Shown here: positions 1 to 8,426 of the stretch, one piece after another
Layout: each line of letters begins with the position of its first letter
Numbering within the stretch: the first letter of the stretch is position 1
Source: Holtermannia corniformis
Taxonomy: Eukaryota > Basidiomycota > Tremellomycetes > Holtermanniales
NCBI GenBank assembly: GCA_001599935.1
Contig: BCIJ01000004.1
Span: 544,803-608,802 of the forward strand
Length of the DNA stretch: 64,000 nt
Direction of reading: 5' to 3'
Notes under the pieces: model-generated
Seen by the model: the letters and a program-made list of their open reading frames with translations, nothing else
Told to the model about the DNA's origin: nothing
Databases searched by the model: none
Made by a program: the position numbers and the translations under genes

Positions 1-977
1 AGCATAAACTCAGTCACGCGGTCACCTAGCTTCGTCGCGTAGGTGCGGAACTTCGTCCAGTAGTCCCTTACCGTGCCCGTCTGCTTGAGCTCGAGCAGAG
101 CCCTCCAAGCGTCGTGGCAGACATCATCTTCGCCGTACATGGCGATGAGCTCTGCCTTGAACAAAGGCCAATCGAACAGCAGGTCGCTGTCCGAGTTGTC
201 GAGGTCACGGTACCATTCGGCCGCCATGCCGCGAAGTGCCAAGCTTGCGTACGCAACCTTTGACACATCATGGGCGAACTCGTTGGGTCGCAGCCGGAAG
301 ATGGTCTTGAGCTCGACTAAGAAAATGTCGAGCTTTGCGCTGTCGCCGTAGAACGGCGTCGGGTCCCGCGTGCGCGCGTCGCGAGAGGTGGACTGCATTT
401 GGTGCAGGCCGAGGGAGGAGGGTTCGGACCCGGGTGGCGGAAACCTACTTTGCGCACGCGTAGGTGCGCCGAGAGCTGCCGCCCCCTGGTGTTCGACCGG
501 GGGGAGGTGGGGAGCCGAGTCCAATGGTCTCGGTAAGCGAGCTGGCGCGCTCGCATTTGCGCGACCCTGGTTGGGGTCGCGGAGGGAGAGGGCGGCCGCG
601 AGGTCCTTCTGCAGCCGATCGATCTGCTGCTGCTGGACGCGGCTGGTGTCAATCACCTCGAGGAGGTGTTTGCGCAGGGCCGCGTTGGTGACCTTCGCGG
701 GGATGTCGGGGTCGGGGAGGGGTGCTGGCGGGGTCGGAGTGGGCGTCCGCTCGTTCTCGGGTTCGGCGTCGTCCACTGCGGAGGCGAAGACGTTTTTTCG
801 CGCACGAGCTTCCGCCACTTCCGCGCGGAAAGCTGCCCTTTCCGCAGCCAGNGCGGCTTGTTCAGCTCTGAGGTCTTCGCCCCATTGCTGCAGGTGTTGA
901 CCCGTCAGTCCGTGCACGCGGTGCGGCGACGGAGTCGTTTCGGGGTCGAGATCGGTGAGAGGAGGGGATTCCGGCAT
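1..977 (-). CDS. Ty3/gypsy retrotransposon Gag, 3' end off the left edge
   Basis: An open minus-strand frame starts at the ATG at 977 and runs without a stop to base 1, so about 325 codons are visible and the C terminus is outside the window. The N-terminal half is charged, helical and proline-rich, with runs of Q (VQQQQIDRLQKDL). The last 120 residues form a typical retrotransposon Gag core: PFYGDSAKLDIFLVELKTIF, then the AEWYRDL segment and a DYWTKFRTYATKLGD segment near the edge. This is the capsid-like domain found in Ty3/gypsy Gag. A zinc knuckle and pol would lie further left. One base (about 852) is N. The element reads away from the neighbouring tyrosine-recombinase element. Confidence 0.8.
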   Translation of the reverse strand, partial: MPESPPLTDLDPETTPSPHRVHGLTGQHLQQWGEDLRAEQAXLAAERAAFRAEVAEARARKNVFASAVDDAEPENERTPTPTPPAPLPDPDIPAKVTNAALRKHLLEVIDTSRVQQQQIDRLQKDLAAALSLRDPNQGRANASAPARLPRPLDSAPHLPPVEHQGAAALGAPTRAQSRFPPPGSEPSSLGLHQMQSTSRDARTRDPTPFYGDSAKLDIFLVELKTIFRLRPNEFAHDVSKVAYASLALRGMAAEWYRDLDNSDSDLLFDWPLFKAELIAMYGEDDVCHDAWRALLELKQTGTVRDYWTKFRTYATKLGDRVTEFM

Positions 978-1345
978 TGCCGGTTGAGCGCGATAGAGTA
1001 AAGACGCTCGAATATACTGTGAGGGCCTCGCCGAGAGAAGGCGATAGCCCGAAAGGAGAGGCGAGATCGACGCAGCGATCGGCCTCGGGGAAACGGGACT
1101 CTAGATCGCGCGATGCGGAAAGCTNAGTTCCGCACTCGAGGGCTCCGGAGGATCGACGAGAGAGAATAGGATGAACACTATAATATTCGAGCGATGGAGA
1201 TACAACAAGAGACGAGAGAAACAAAGGGCGCGCGCAGGCGCGGCCGCACCGCCGCAGCGCACAGACAGTGGTGCGATAGCACCAGTGGCACCTCGCGAGG
1301 CGGTCTCCTTCGCACCCCGCACGTGGCACGACCATAGGCGTGACA
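978..1345 (-). mobile_element. 5' LTR and leader of the Ty3/gypsy element
   Basis: Upstream of the gag ATG, the minus strand begins TGTCACGCC at 1345, a common LTR start (TG...). It contains a TATA-like TATTATAG around 1177-1184 and continues into a GC-rich leader before gag. The LTR 3' end and the primer-binding site could not be fixed; a CTCACA at about 1020-1025 is one candidate end. The second LTR is outside the window, so the boundaries are inferred from position and the TG start only. One N lies at about 1125. Confidence 0.5.
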
Positions 1346-1390
1346 ATTTGCCATTCGCCACAATTCGCCATATTTCCTTTAGCGACGACT

Positions 1391-1493
1391 CTCCTTTCGC
1401 AACAATTCTCCATTCGCAACATTCTCCATTCGCAACAATTCTCCATTCGCAACAATTCTCCATTTGCAATGATTCTCCGCCAATGATTCTCCA
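1391..1493. repeat. 16-17 bp tandem repeat (CTCCATTCGCAACAATT)
   Basis: Five near-identical tandem units of CTCCATTCGCAACAATT, followed by two degraded ones (CTCCGCCAATGATT, CTCCAATATTG), lie between the gypsy LTR start and the Gag ORF of the next element. They are probably part of the 5' untranslated region of the tyrosine-recombinase element. No copy of the array is seen at that element's 3' end. Confidence 0.8.
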
Positions 1494-1644
1494 ATATTGC
1501 TCAGCATTCGCCCACGCTCGCGCTGATGGGTTCAGCAGAGTACTTGCCCAACCCTCCACCTCGCCCGCAACTTAAGAGTTGATTTGCCCAGTTGCCCCAT
1601 GCATTACGCTGCCACTTGCCCACCTAGCCTATACTGTTGTCTCA

Positions 1645-2811
1645 ATGGCTGTTGACACGCGTACAGACATCACCTCTGGTGCAGAGGCTGTACCCACGCC
1701 CGCTCCGCTCCCCCTTCCTGTCACAGAGGGCAATCACACCCTTGCCGCTGGAGCCAACCCTGCCAGCGTGGCAGCCGATCCGACAGCGCCAGATCCAATG
1801 GCGCTAGCAGCCGAACTGGCACCAGCATCACGCGCATTCTATGCGGACGAGTTTGCAAAGGCCCCCCCAGTCCGTACCCACGCAGTCCCCTCCACGTACC
1901 CCACGGCAATGGTGGTGGCAGAGCCTGCAACAAGGGTGACCAACCCAATCAAGGGTTTCCACTCTTCCGCCACTGCTATTCGCCCAGCGCAGAGCATCCT
2001 GCGCAAGCTGGAGCAAAACGAATTTGTTGGCTGGGATGCCTTCACCCCGCGCGGTCGCCTGGAAGGCGACACCTCCACATCAATGATGTTCCAGGACGGC
2101 AGCCTGGTGGTGAACCAGGCAAAAGGGGTCAGCTTTGCAAAGGAGCGGGCCCTCCACGACCTCGAGTGGCTCAGCGCTGGCCGTGCGTGGGTAGAGGCTT
2201 GCCGCCATGCAAGGGTGGACCCTGCTCGGGTCGAAGCCAACAGCAACCACATCCAGGTGCTGCATGCACTGATGGACGGCAATCCCAACGCTACGTTGGC
2301 AGTGCGGGAGTACTCGATGGACCAGAGGGCCAAGGCATCCACATGCGAGTGGCACGACCTGGGCAGTCGGGACGAAACCTCCTGGCGCGATGCGTACATG
2401 AAGTATGGGCCATCCTCAGGCTCCGGCTGGGTCGAGGCCCACGCACATGCCCCTCGTGGGCTGCGTCGAGCAGAGCCTGCTTCCGGGTTTGAGGCTCAAG
2501 GCAGGGGCCGCGCTCCCCCTCGGCCAGCAGGTGCAGGCTCGGTATGCTTCCGCTGCGGACTTGCTGGGCATCTGCCCTCAGTCTGTTCAGCGGCCACAAC
2601 TACGGCCGGCCGCGCTTGCATGCGCGTGGACACCTCGTCCAAGAACGGCAACCTCCTTCTCGATCCTGCGTCCAATCGCGCGATCTGCTTCAACTTCTCG
2701 GCCGCCCGAGGCTGCCACAACACAGGCTGCCGCTCCGGGCATGTCTGCTCGCTCTGTACCTCCCCCTCACACGGCGCCCACAACTGCCAGGTGCTGCCAC
2801 GCCGTGGTTAG
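1645..2811 (+). CDS. Gag-like protein of the tyrosine-recombinase retrotransposon
   Basis: The first in-frame ATG is at 1645 (MAVDTRTDITSG); the open frame extends upstream to about 1579 without an ATG. The product is about 388 residues. It has an Ala/Pro-rich N terminus, a helical middle and a C-terminal cysteine region. That region contains a CCHC knuckle (CFRCGLAGHLPSVC) and then further Cys/His clusters (ICFNFSAARGC, CRSGHVCSLC, HGAHNC), an arrangement seen in Gag-like ORFs of fungal DIRS/Ngaro elements. It likely binds element RNA. The ORF stops at a single TAG (2809-2811). The RT ORF continues in the same frame immediately after it. Confidence 0.8.
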   Translation: MAVDTRTDITSGAEAVPTPAPLPLPVTEGNHTLAAGANPASVAADPTAPDPMALAAELAPASRAFYADEFAKAPPVRTHAVPSTYPTAMVVAEPATRVTNPIKGFHSSATAIRPAQSILRKLEQNEFVGWDAFTPRGRLEGDTSTSMMFQDGSLVVNQAKGVSFAKERALHDLEWLSAGRAWVEACRHARVDPARVEANSNHIQVLHALMDGNPNATLAVREYSMDQRAKASTCEWHDLGSRDETSWRDAYMKYGPSSGSGWVEAHAHAPRGLRRAEPASGFEAQGRGRAPPRPAGAGSVCFRCGLAGHLPSVCSAATTTAGRACMRVDTSSKNGNLLLDPASNRAICFNFSAARGCHNTGCRSGHVCSLCTSPSHGAHNCQVLPRRG

Positions 2812-4527
2812 TTGGTTCCTCCCCATGTAGTTGTGTCTGAAGGCCATGCAGAGGATCCCCGCTCCGTTGTCACGCCACTGCTCAGCGCCGCACTAACAGA
2901 ACTGCTGCACACACATAACCTGTGGGAGAAGCACAGCCATGTTGCGCAGCAGATTGCAACTGGCTTCGATACAGGAGTGCCGCAATTCAGTGGTGTCACG
3001 ACCTGCGACACAAATCACAGATCTGCGCTCAACCAGGATGGCTTCGTATCGGCGTATATTGCCAGTGAGCAGGCAGCGGGACGCCTGTCACAAGCCTTTG
3101 AGCCCAATGAACTGGGCTCTTTGATTGGCCCTTACCGCACATCTCCACTAGCAACAGTAGCGAAGCAAGGAGGCGCAGGCCTCCGGATGGTACAGGACCT
3201 TTCCTTCCCAGTCAGCGCAAGACCCCACGCATCTGTGAACAGCTTCATCACCAGCGACGACTTTCCAACAGAGTGGAGCAGCTTCGCCGTGACAGCAAGA
3301 ATGGTTGCCGCTTTACCGCCAAACTGCAAGGCAGCAACATTCGACATAGATGCTGCGTATCGCATTATACCTCTGCTGCCCTCCCAGCAGAACTGGTTTT
3401 GTATTGAATGGCAAGGCAAGGTTTACGTCGATCGCGCTCTGTGCTTCGGGTGCGCATCTAGTGCCGGCGTCTTTGGTGCGGTTGCGGACTGCATCGCAGA
3501 CCTTGCGAGGGCACAGGGATTCACGCGAGTGCTGAAGTGGGTAGACGACTTCATGGTCATCCGCACACAGGCAGAGATATGGTCCGAGCACGACTTCAAG
3601 GCCGTCAGCAAGGCGTTTGGGGTGCCTTGGAAGGACAGCAAGCAGCGCAACTTCGCCACAACACAGCGCTTTATCGGCCTGGATTGGGACCTAGGCACAA
3701 AGACTGTCTCCATTCCCCAGGAGAAGCTCGACACCTTGGAGGCCACAATTCGGCAGTGGATGGAAGGCAGGACATACACAGCAGCGGAAGCGCAGTCCCT
3801 GCTAGGAAAGCTGGTGTACGTTGGCGGCGTGATTGACATCATACGGCCCTTTCTCCATGGACTTCGGAGCTTCTCCCAAACATTCGACCTTCCGTTCATC
3901 CCGCGGCATATCCCGCGACCTGTCAAGAGCGACCTGCGCATTGTCAGTACACTGCTCGCCCATTCAGGCAACGCAATGGCCCTACGGGAGCAAGCAGTCA
4001 GTGATGTAGGATGGTGGGGCGACGCAAGCACCTCCTGGGGCGTGGCAGCCTGCGCCAATGGCCATTGGGAAGCGTGGCAATGGACAGACAACTGGCGGTC
4101 CGTCGGAACAGACCGCGACAGCCAGCGTAACATTGGCTGGGCTGAAGCGGTAGCTGTGGATCTAGGCTTACGCATTCTGCTGGCAACAGGCTACTTGGTA
4201 GAGCAAGAGCTCCCAAACCGACCAATCCGCTCCTCAACGCGCATCCTAGTACGGTCGGACAATGCAGGAGTTGTGCAGATCCTGCAGCGCGGCCGCGCAC
4301 GCGAGCCCAAGACAAACGAGGTTCTCAAGGCTGTCACGCTCATTCTGGCCCGCACTGGCCGCAGCCTCGAGCCAATACACACACCTGGTATAGGCAACAT
4401 TGCAGACGACCTCTCCCGGGGCAAGTTGAGTGCATTCATGGAAATCCATGGCCAGACGTACAAGCGGATCTCCGTGACCCCACCCAGTTATCTTGCCCAG
4501 CTCGTACAACATGCCTCCCCTTTGTGA
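2812..4527 (+). CDS. Reverse transcriptase-RNase H of the tyrosine-recombinase retrotransposon
   Basis: An open frame of about 571 codons follows the Gag TAG directly and in phase. It has no ATG before about 3187, which is already inside the RT domain. RT motifs are clear: FDIDAAYR (motif A), CFGCASSAGVFG (motif B) and KWVDDFMVIR (motif C, VDD in place of YMDD). RNase H follows with its acidic residues in WWGDAS, WAEAVAV, RSDNAG and ADDLSRG. The RT type groups with DIRS/Ngaro. The product makes element cDNA and removes the RNA strand. Expression must use stop readthrough, frameshifting or a non-AUG start, or else the TAG is a null mutation. The frame ends at TGA 4525-4527, just before the next ATG. 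Confidence 0.85.
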   Translation: MVPPHVVVSEGHAEDPRSVVTPLLSAALTELLHTHNLWEKHSHVAQQIATGFDTGVPQFSGVTTCDTNHRSALNQDGFVSAYIASEQAAGRLSQAFEPNELGSLIGPYRTSPLATVAKQGGAGLRMVQDLSFPVSARPHASVNSFITSDDFPTEWSSFAVTARMVAALPPNCKAATFDIDAAYRIIPLLPSQQNWFCIEWQGKVYVDRALCFGCASSAGVFGAVADCIADLARAQGFTRVLKWVDDFMVIRTQAEIWSEHDFKAVSKAFGVPWKDSKQRNFATTQRFIGLDWDLGTKTVSIPQEKLDTLEATIRQWMEGRTYTAAEAQSLLGKLVYVGGVIDIIRPFLHGLRSFSQTFDLPFIPRHIPRPVKSDLRIVSTLLAHSGNAMALREQAVSDVGWWGDASTSWGVAACANGHWEAWQWTDNWRSVGTDRDSQRNIGWAEAVAVDLGLRILLATGYLVEQELPNRPIRSSTRILVRSDNAGVVQILQRGRAREPKTNEVLKAVTLILARTGRSLEPIHTPGIGNIADDLSRGKLSAFMEIHGQTYKRISVTPPSYLAQLVQHASPL

Positions 4528-4529
4528 TC

Positions 4530-5747
4530 ATGTACCCTGGCAACCCTGGCGGACCCAATCGCACTGTACAGTATCCCAACAACCTTCTCCTCCGACCATC
4601 ACCCCTCCGCCCACCATGCCCCTCAGACCGCCGTATTTACGAGTGGCGAGGCGTACTTGAAGCTCCACGGCTCCCACCAACACACCCTCATCTTGCCCGA
4701 ACACGGCAAATAGCGTTGACTGCATCATTAGCAGATGGGCGGGCATACGGCTCGGCTCTGCGTAAATTTCACATCTTCTGCGACATCTTCAACATACCGG
4801 AACAAGCGCGCCTGCCAGTTACACCAGAGCTCTTGCGAGACTTTGTTGGCTGGGCTGCAACCGAACCAGACCCTTGGGACCCCCACCTGGCCACAGGCAT
4901 CCCCTTCGAGACAGTGAGCGCAGCCACTGCGCAGTCTTACCTGTCTGGGATACGAGCGTGGCACATTGCCCAGGGATTCCCTGCTCCACTGTCTACATCC
5001 GACTGGGACACACTGCGGTGGGATCTCCGCGGACTGGCCAGGGTCCAAGCCGGAGTGCGCACAAAACCACCCAGACCGCCAGTGACACTGGGAATGCTCC
5101 GCGAAGTAGGGCACTTCCTGCGACGCTTGCCTGGAGGTTTGAACAGCTCACGGACGGCAGCTATTTGGGCAGTGGCATGCTGCGCGTTCTTTGGCCTAAT
5201 GCGCTTGGGCGAGTGCACGACCCGCCGTTTCCAGCGTTTTAAAGACCCGGAGCGGCGCCATGCCCAGATGGACCTGCTGGACCGGAATGGCGAACCATTA
5301 GCTGTCATTACGCTGCCTCAGTGCAAGACATCTACACCGGGCAAGCTAGGTGAATTTGCAATCACACTGGTGCGACAAGACCCAGCAGTCTGCCCGATTG
5401 CAGCACTGCGCAACATGGTCACTGTGAACCCCGCTCCAGCAGACTCGCCTTTGTTTGCCTTCAACACCAAGGACGGCCAGCAGACAGTCAAACGCGAGGA
5501 CATCCTAAAGACCTTTCAGCACGCTCTGCCCAGGGACCAATACGAAAGGGTCTTCGGCCACAGCTTCCGCATTGGGGGTGCCTCGTTCTTCCTAGGCTGT
5601 GGGGTGACACCGGAGACCGTACGCTTACTGGGACGGTGGCAGTCAATTGCATTCCAAGTCTACCTCCGCAGCCTACAAGAAATGGCAAACACGCATCTGG
5701 CAATGCGTGCACAGCCTATACCGGAGATAGTCATTAATGCCAAATGA
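4530..5747 (+). CDS. Tyrosine recombinase of the Ngaro/DIRS-type element
   Basis: This ORF of about 405 codons starts at the ATG at 4530, two bases after the RT stop (TGATCATG). That spacing suggests coupled reinitiation. The N-terminal part resembles the SAM-like core-binding domain of phage-type integrases. The catalytic domain shows Arg in GLMRLGE, the H-x-x-R box in GHSFRIGG, a following LGRW box and the Tyr nucleophile in QVYLRS. It would integrate a circular cDNA copy without making a target duplication. All catalytic residues are present, so the recombinase looks potentially active. Confidence 0.88.
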   Translation: MYPGNPGGPNRTVQYPNNLLLRPSPLRPPCPSDRRIYEWRGVLEAPRLPPTHPHLARTRQIALTASLADGRAYGSALRKFHIFCDIFNIPEQARLPVTPELLRDFVGWAATEPDPWDPHLATGIPFETVSAATAQSYLSGIRAWHIAQGFPAPLSTSDWDTLRWDLRGLARVQAGVRTKPPRPPVTLGMLREVGHFLRRLPGGLNSSRTAAIWAVACCAFFGLMRLGECTTRRFQRFKDPERRHAQMDLLDRNGEPLAVITLPQCKTSTPGKLGEFAITLVRQDPAVCPIAALRNMVTVNPAPADSPLFAFNTKDGQQTVKREDILKTFQHALPRDQYERVFGHSFRIGGASFFLGCGVTPETVRLLGRWQSIAFQVYLRSLQEMANTHLAMRAQPIPEIVINAK

Positions 5748-5809
5748 GCAGTTGTTGGGGACGCCGCCGCTCAGCCAGCCGCTGTGCCTGGCAGGCTTGG
5801 CGTGGGTGG

Positions 5810-5893
5810 GGAGCGCCTGGCCGAGCGGCGAGTGTCCAGTCAAAGCCCAACACCTAGGCTCGGCTCACAAGAGACGACGCGCGGCGAGTTGCA
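5810..5893 (+). repeat. 84-bp direct repeat, copy B1
   Basis: The segment from GGAGCGCCTGGCCGAG to GGCGAGTTGCA is repeated without a difference at 6357-6440. By analogy with Ngaro elements it is the B1 member of the split direct repeats. It begins with TGGCCGAGCGGC, which looks like a tRNA A box, but no B box follows. Confidence 0.85.
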
Positions 5894-6356
5894 AGGAAAG
5901 GATCACGCGCAGCCTGCGGAGCAATGATCCACGGTGCAACGAGGCAGCAGAGGCGGCAGTGCAGGCAAGGCTCGAGCTCACACTGCTCGAGCTCAACCAC
6001 TGCCNCCGACTAGACGAACAATTGCAACCCACCCGCCACGCCCATAGTNGTCATGTGACCAAGGAATTAATTGATTAAATGTTGATAAAATAATTAAAGT
6101 GCGGAAGCAAATTGCCCAAACTTTTCAGNGCGCGCTGTGCTCTCCCTTCTCTCTACCTCTTACTACCACAGTGCGCGCCCACTTAGACCTGATCCCGCGG
6201 ATTTCAATGCCCTCGGGCTCTAGTCATGGTGTTGCAGGAGCCAAGGGCGCGCAGTCTCCTAACTTGTAGCCTGGTAAGGGCGTCGTAATGCAAACTTTCA
6301 TGCGTAGTTAGTCAGCGGAATCTCTCCGAGCGAGTCAAATCACTCCCGCCCGCCCA
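5894..6356 (+). repeat. Presumed A2 segment between the split direct repeats
   Basis: This 463-bp segment lies between the two 84-bp repeats. It contains three N bases, an AT-rich stretch (about 6063-6095) and a short motif (5912-5945) that recurs at 30515-30547. No coding frame is supported. In an intact Ngaro element this part should match the left end, but I could not see such a match. Confidence 0.4.
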
Positions 6357-6440
6357 GGAGCGCCTGGCCGAGCGGCGAGTGTCCAGTCAAAGCCCAACAC
6401 CTAGGCTCGGCTCACAAGAGACGACGCGCGGCGAGTTGCA
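6357..6440 (+). repeat. 84-bp direct repeat, copy B2 (right end of element)
   Basis: This is an identical copy of 5810-5893. After it the sequence changes at once to TTACGTGGGTGG, 13 bp before the TATA element of the following gene, so it marks the right end of the retrotransposon. Confidence 0.85.
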
Positions 6441-6453
6441 TTACGTGGGTGGC

Positions 6454-6461
6454 GTATATAG
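6454..6461 (+). promoter_or_regulatory. TATA element of the PUS3-like gene
   Basis: GTATATAG lies 165 bp before the ATG at 6619 and only 13 bp right of the retrotransposon end. Any upstream activating sites of this gene are therefore now separated from it or replaced by transposon DNA. Confidence 0.4.
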
Positions 6462-6618
6462 ATTTGGCTGAAACTGCACCAAAAGTCGGTGCAACACAGT
6501 CAACCGGCGGGAGTGCAAGCTTGCGAGCAGTGACCAGGCAGTAGAGGTGCGATAGGGTCCAGGTTGAAGAGATACCGGTGACAATGCATGCTGATTGACA
6601 TTAGCTTTGCTCCGGTTC

Positions 6619-8265
6619 ATGCGCATCCCTCGCCTCGCACGAATCATCTCCAGAGGCTGCAGCACAATGGCCAGATACGACTCGTTGACACGCGAGGACC
6701 TGATCGCGCGATTGCAAGCGTTTGAACAGCAGACGTCCATCACACCAGAACGTACCGTTAGCAGTCCACCTGCACCAATCAGCAATCACAAACCAGTCAA
6801 GCCAGCCAAGCCGTTTGTCTTTGCCTCGCACCCAACGCGCCATATCGCATTCGTGCTCTCGTACCACGGCTGGCCTTACTCTGGCCTTGCGATCCAGTCC
6901 GCCTTGAGCCCGACACCGCTCCCGACGGTCGAGGGCGAGCTGCTGTTGGCGCTGGAAAAGGCCAGGCTGATCGAAGAGGGCAAGGGTTGGGACGGCTGCT
7001 CGTTTTCGAGATGTGGGCGGACAGATCGAGGTGTGAGCGGCGAGGGCCAGGTCGTAGATCTGTGGGTGCGCAGTAATCGACGACAAGGGGATGGAGGGAC
7101 AAGTCTTGATGGCGTCGGCTGGCGACCTCCAGTGACGCCGTCTCAGTCGATCGAGGTCAACGGCGTCAGTGATCAAGTAGCAGAAAACGCAGCAGCTCCG
7201 AAGCAGCCGTCAAAACCTCGGAATCCAACCGAGTTTGCCTACGCGCGCTTGCTCAACTCCCTCCTCCCTCCTTCAATCCGCGTCATCGCGTGGTCACCAC
7301 TGCCCGCAATCTCACCACCACCCGTCTCGACCTCCTCGACCCGCCTTGCTCTGCCCCAACCCGATCCAGAACCCTTCGACGCACGCTTCAGCTGCACCTC
7401 ACGGCACTACAAGTACGCTTTCCACCTGCGCCCTTCGCCCTCATCTCCCATCCTCGACCTCGAACTGATGCGAGCCGCTGCAAAACTGCTGATCGGCGAG
7501 CACGATTTCCGCAATTTTTGCAAACTCGACGGCAGCAAGCAGATTGAAAACCACTCGCGCGGCGTCGTCGATGCCTGGATCGACGTCTTGCCCGGTTCGC
7601 TCGCAGAGAGCGAGGCGCACAACCGTTTGTGCGTGTTCAACCTCGTCGGCACAGCTTTCCTATGGCACCAAGTGCGGCATATCGTGGCGATCCTGTTATT
7701 GATCGGTGCAAAGCTCGAGCAGCCGAGCTTGATCCCGAGACTACTCAATACGGGCGTGCATGCGCCATCGCAGCTCGTCGACCAGCCGGATGATGTCGTA
7801 CCCACCAAGCCGACTTACCAGATGGCGAGCCCGATCCCGCTGACGCTCCATTCGTGCGGGTACGAGGCTGGTGCGGGTCTTGATTGGCGCTACGGGCCAT
7901 ACGACGGGCCCTGGGCGTCGCTGTCATCATCAGAGCAAGCGGTCGTCGCGTCCAGCGCACTAGACGGCCTCGAAGCGCTCAAGCGTCAACTCGAGTCTCA
8001 GCGCCAAGACGCCGAGATCCGGGCATGGCAGATCGGCGGAGCGAACCGCAAAGTTGAAACTCTGTTCCCAAGCGCCGAACCCGAGATCGATCCAGGTCAA
8101 GGCGCAGTGTTCCCAGTCGGCGGAGGCGATCTGACCATCGTGAAAAAGTTTCAGCCCGTCATGGAGCGCAAGCGGGGCGATACGCCACAAGTCGTGAATC
8201 AGCGGTGGCGCGAGGGTCAGGGCTCGCGCCGGGCCGCTCGTAAAGCCGAGCAGGAGCAAGAGTAG
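6619..8265 (+). CDS. DEG1: tRNA pseudouridine synthase, DEG1/PUS3 type
   Basis: A single-exon protein of about 548 residues. It matches the TruA-family enzyme that makes pseudouridine 38/39 in tRNA anticodon arms. The N-terminal SLTREDLIARL helix is typical of Deg1/Pus3. The catalytic aspartate lies in CGRTDRGVS. Later family boxes are present: FDARFSCTSRHYKYAF, HDFRNFCKLD, and FLWHQVRHIVAILLLIG near the C-terminal half. The segment between the CGRTDRGVS box and FAYARLLNSLLPPSIR is longer than usual. ATGs at 6619 and 6667 are both possible. The longer form has a basic start (RIPRLARIISRGCS) that could serve mitochondrial import, and the shorter one starts MARYDSLTRED. The C-terminal tail is basic. 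Confidence 0.9.
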   Translation: MRIPRLARIISRGCSTMARYDSLTREDLIARLQAFEQQTSITPERTVSSPPAPISNHKPVKPAKPFVFASHPTRHIAFVLSYHGWPYSGLAIQSALSPTPLPTVEGELLLALEKARLIEEGKGWDGCSFSRCGRTDRGVSGEGQVVDLWVRSNRRQGDGGTSLDGVGWRPPVTPSQSIEVNGVSDQVAENAAAPKQPSKPRNPTEFAYARLLNSLLPPSIRVIAWSPLPAISPPPVSTSSTRLALPQPDPEPFDARFSCTSRHYKYAFHLRPSPSSPILDLELMRAAAKLLIGEHDFRNFCKLDGSKQIENHSRGVVDAWIDVLPGSLAESEAHNRLCVFNLVGTAFLWHQVRHIVAILLLIGAKLEQPSLIPRLLNTGVHAPSQLVDQPDDVVPTKPTYQMASPIPLTLHSCGYEAGAGLDWRYGPYDGPWASLSSSEQAVVASSALDGLEALKRQLESQRQDAEIRAWQIGGANRKVETLFPSAEPEIDPGQGAVFPVGGGDLTIVKKFQPVMERKRGDTPQVVNQRWREGQGSRRAARKAEQEQE

Positions 8266-8384
8266 CATGCATTGCATTGTCTGACGCGGAGTCCAATGGC
8301 CGCGCTGCCGAGCCCACTGGGTTCCTTTGCGTGCTTTCCACTGCCGCGCGTAACCTCCGCATTGTCTCGCCGCTCCCACATGCC

Positions 8385-8391
8385 CTATAAG
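8385..8391 (+). promoter_or_regulatory. TATA element of small gene 8427
   Basis: CTATAAG stands 42 bp before the ATG at 8427, a spacing shared with the other small genes of the window. Confidence 0.5.
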
Positions 8392-8426
8392 CTCGACGCT
8401 ACTGTCTTGACCTCGACAGTCTTAAA

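Larger units (their letters stand above)
1346..6440 (+). mobile_element. Ngaro/DIRS-type tyrosine-recombinase retrotransposon
   Basis: Three consecutive plus-strand ORFs encode a CCHC Gag, an RT-RNase H protein without an evident methyltransferase, and a tyrosine recombinase. An 84-bp direct repeat follows at 5810-5893 and 6357-6440. ORFs-B1-A2-B2 is the split-direct-repeat layout of Ngaro elements, and absence of a methyltransferase also favours Ngaro over DIRS1. The left boundary is only approximate, because no A1 copy of the 5894-6356 segment was recognised at the 5' side. The left part may have been lost or disturbed by the adjoining gypsy element. Confidence 0.75.

Noticed and set aside
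862..1559. Two minus-strand ORFs (210 and 152 codons) across the LTR region
   Set aside because: Their products are translations of the tandem repeat and LTR (ENCCEWR repeats) in a different frame from gag, so they are not genes.
5815..5840. tRNA-like A box (TGGCCGAGCGGC) in the 84-bp repeats
   Set aside because: No B box (GGTTCGANTCC) or cloverleaf follows, and the repeat is explained as the retrotransposon's split direct repeat.
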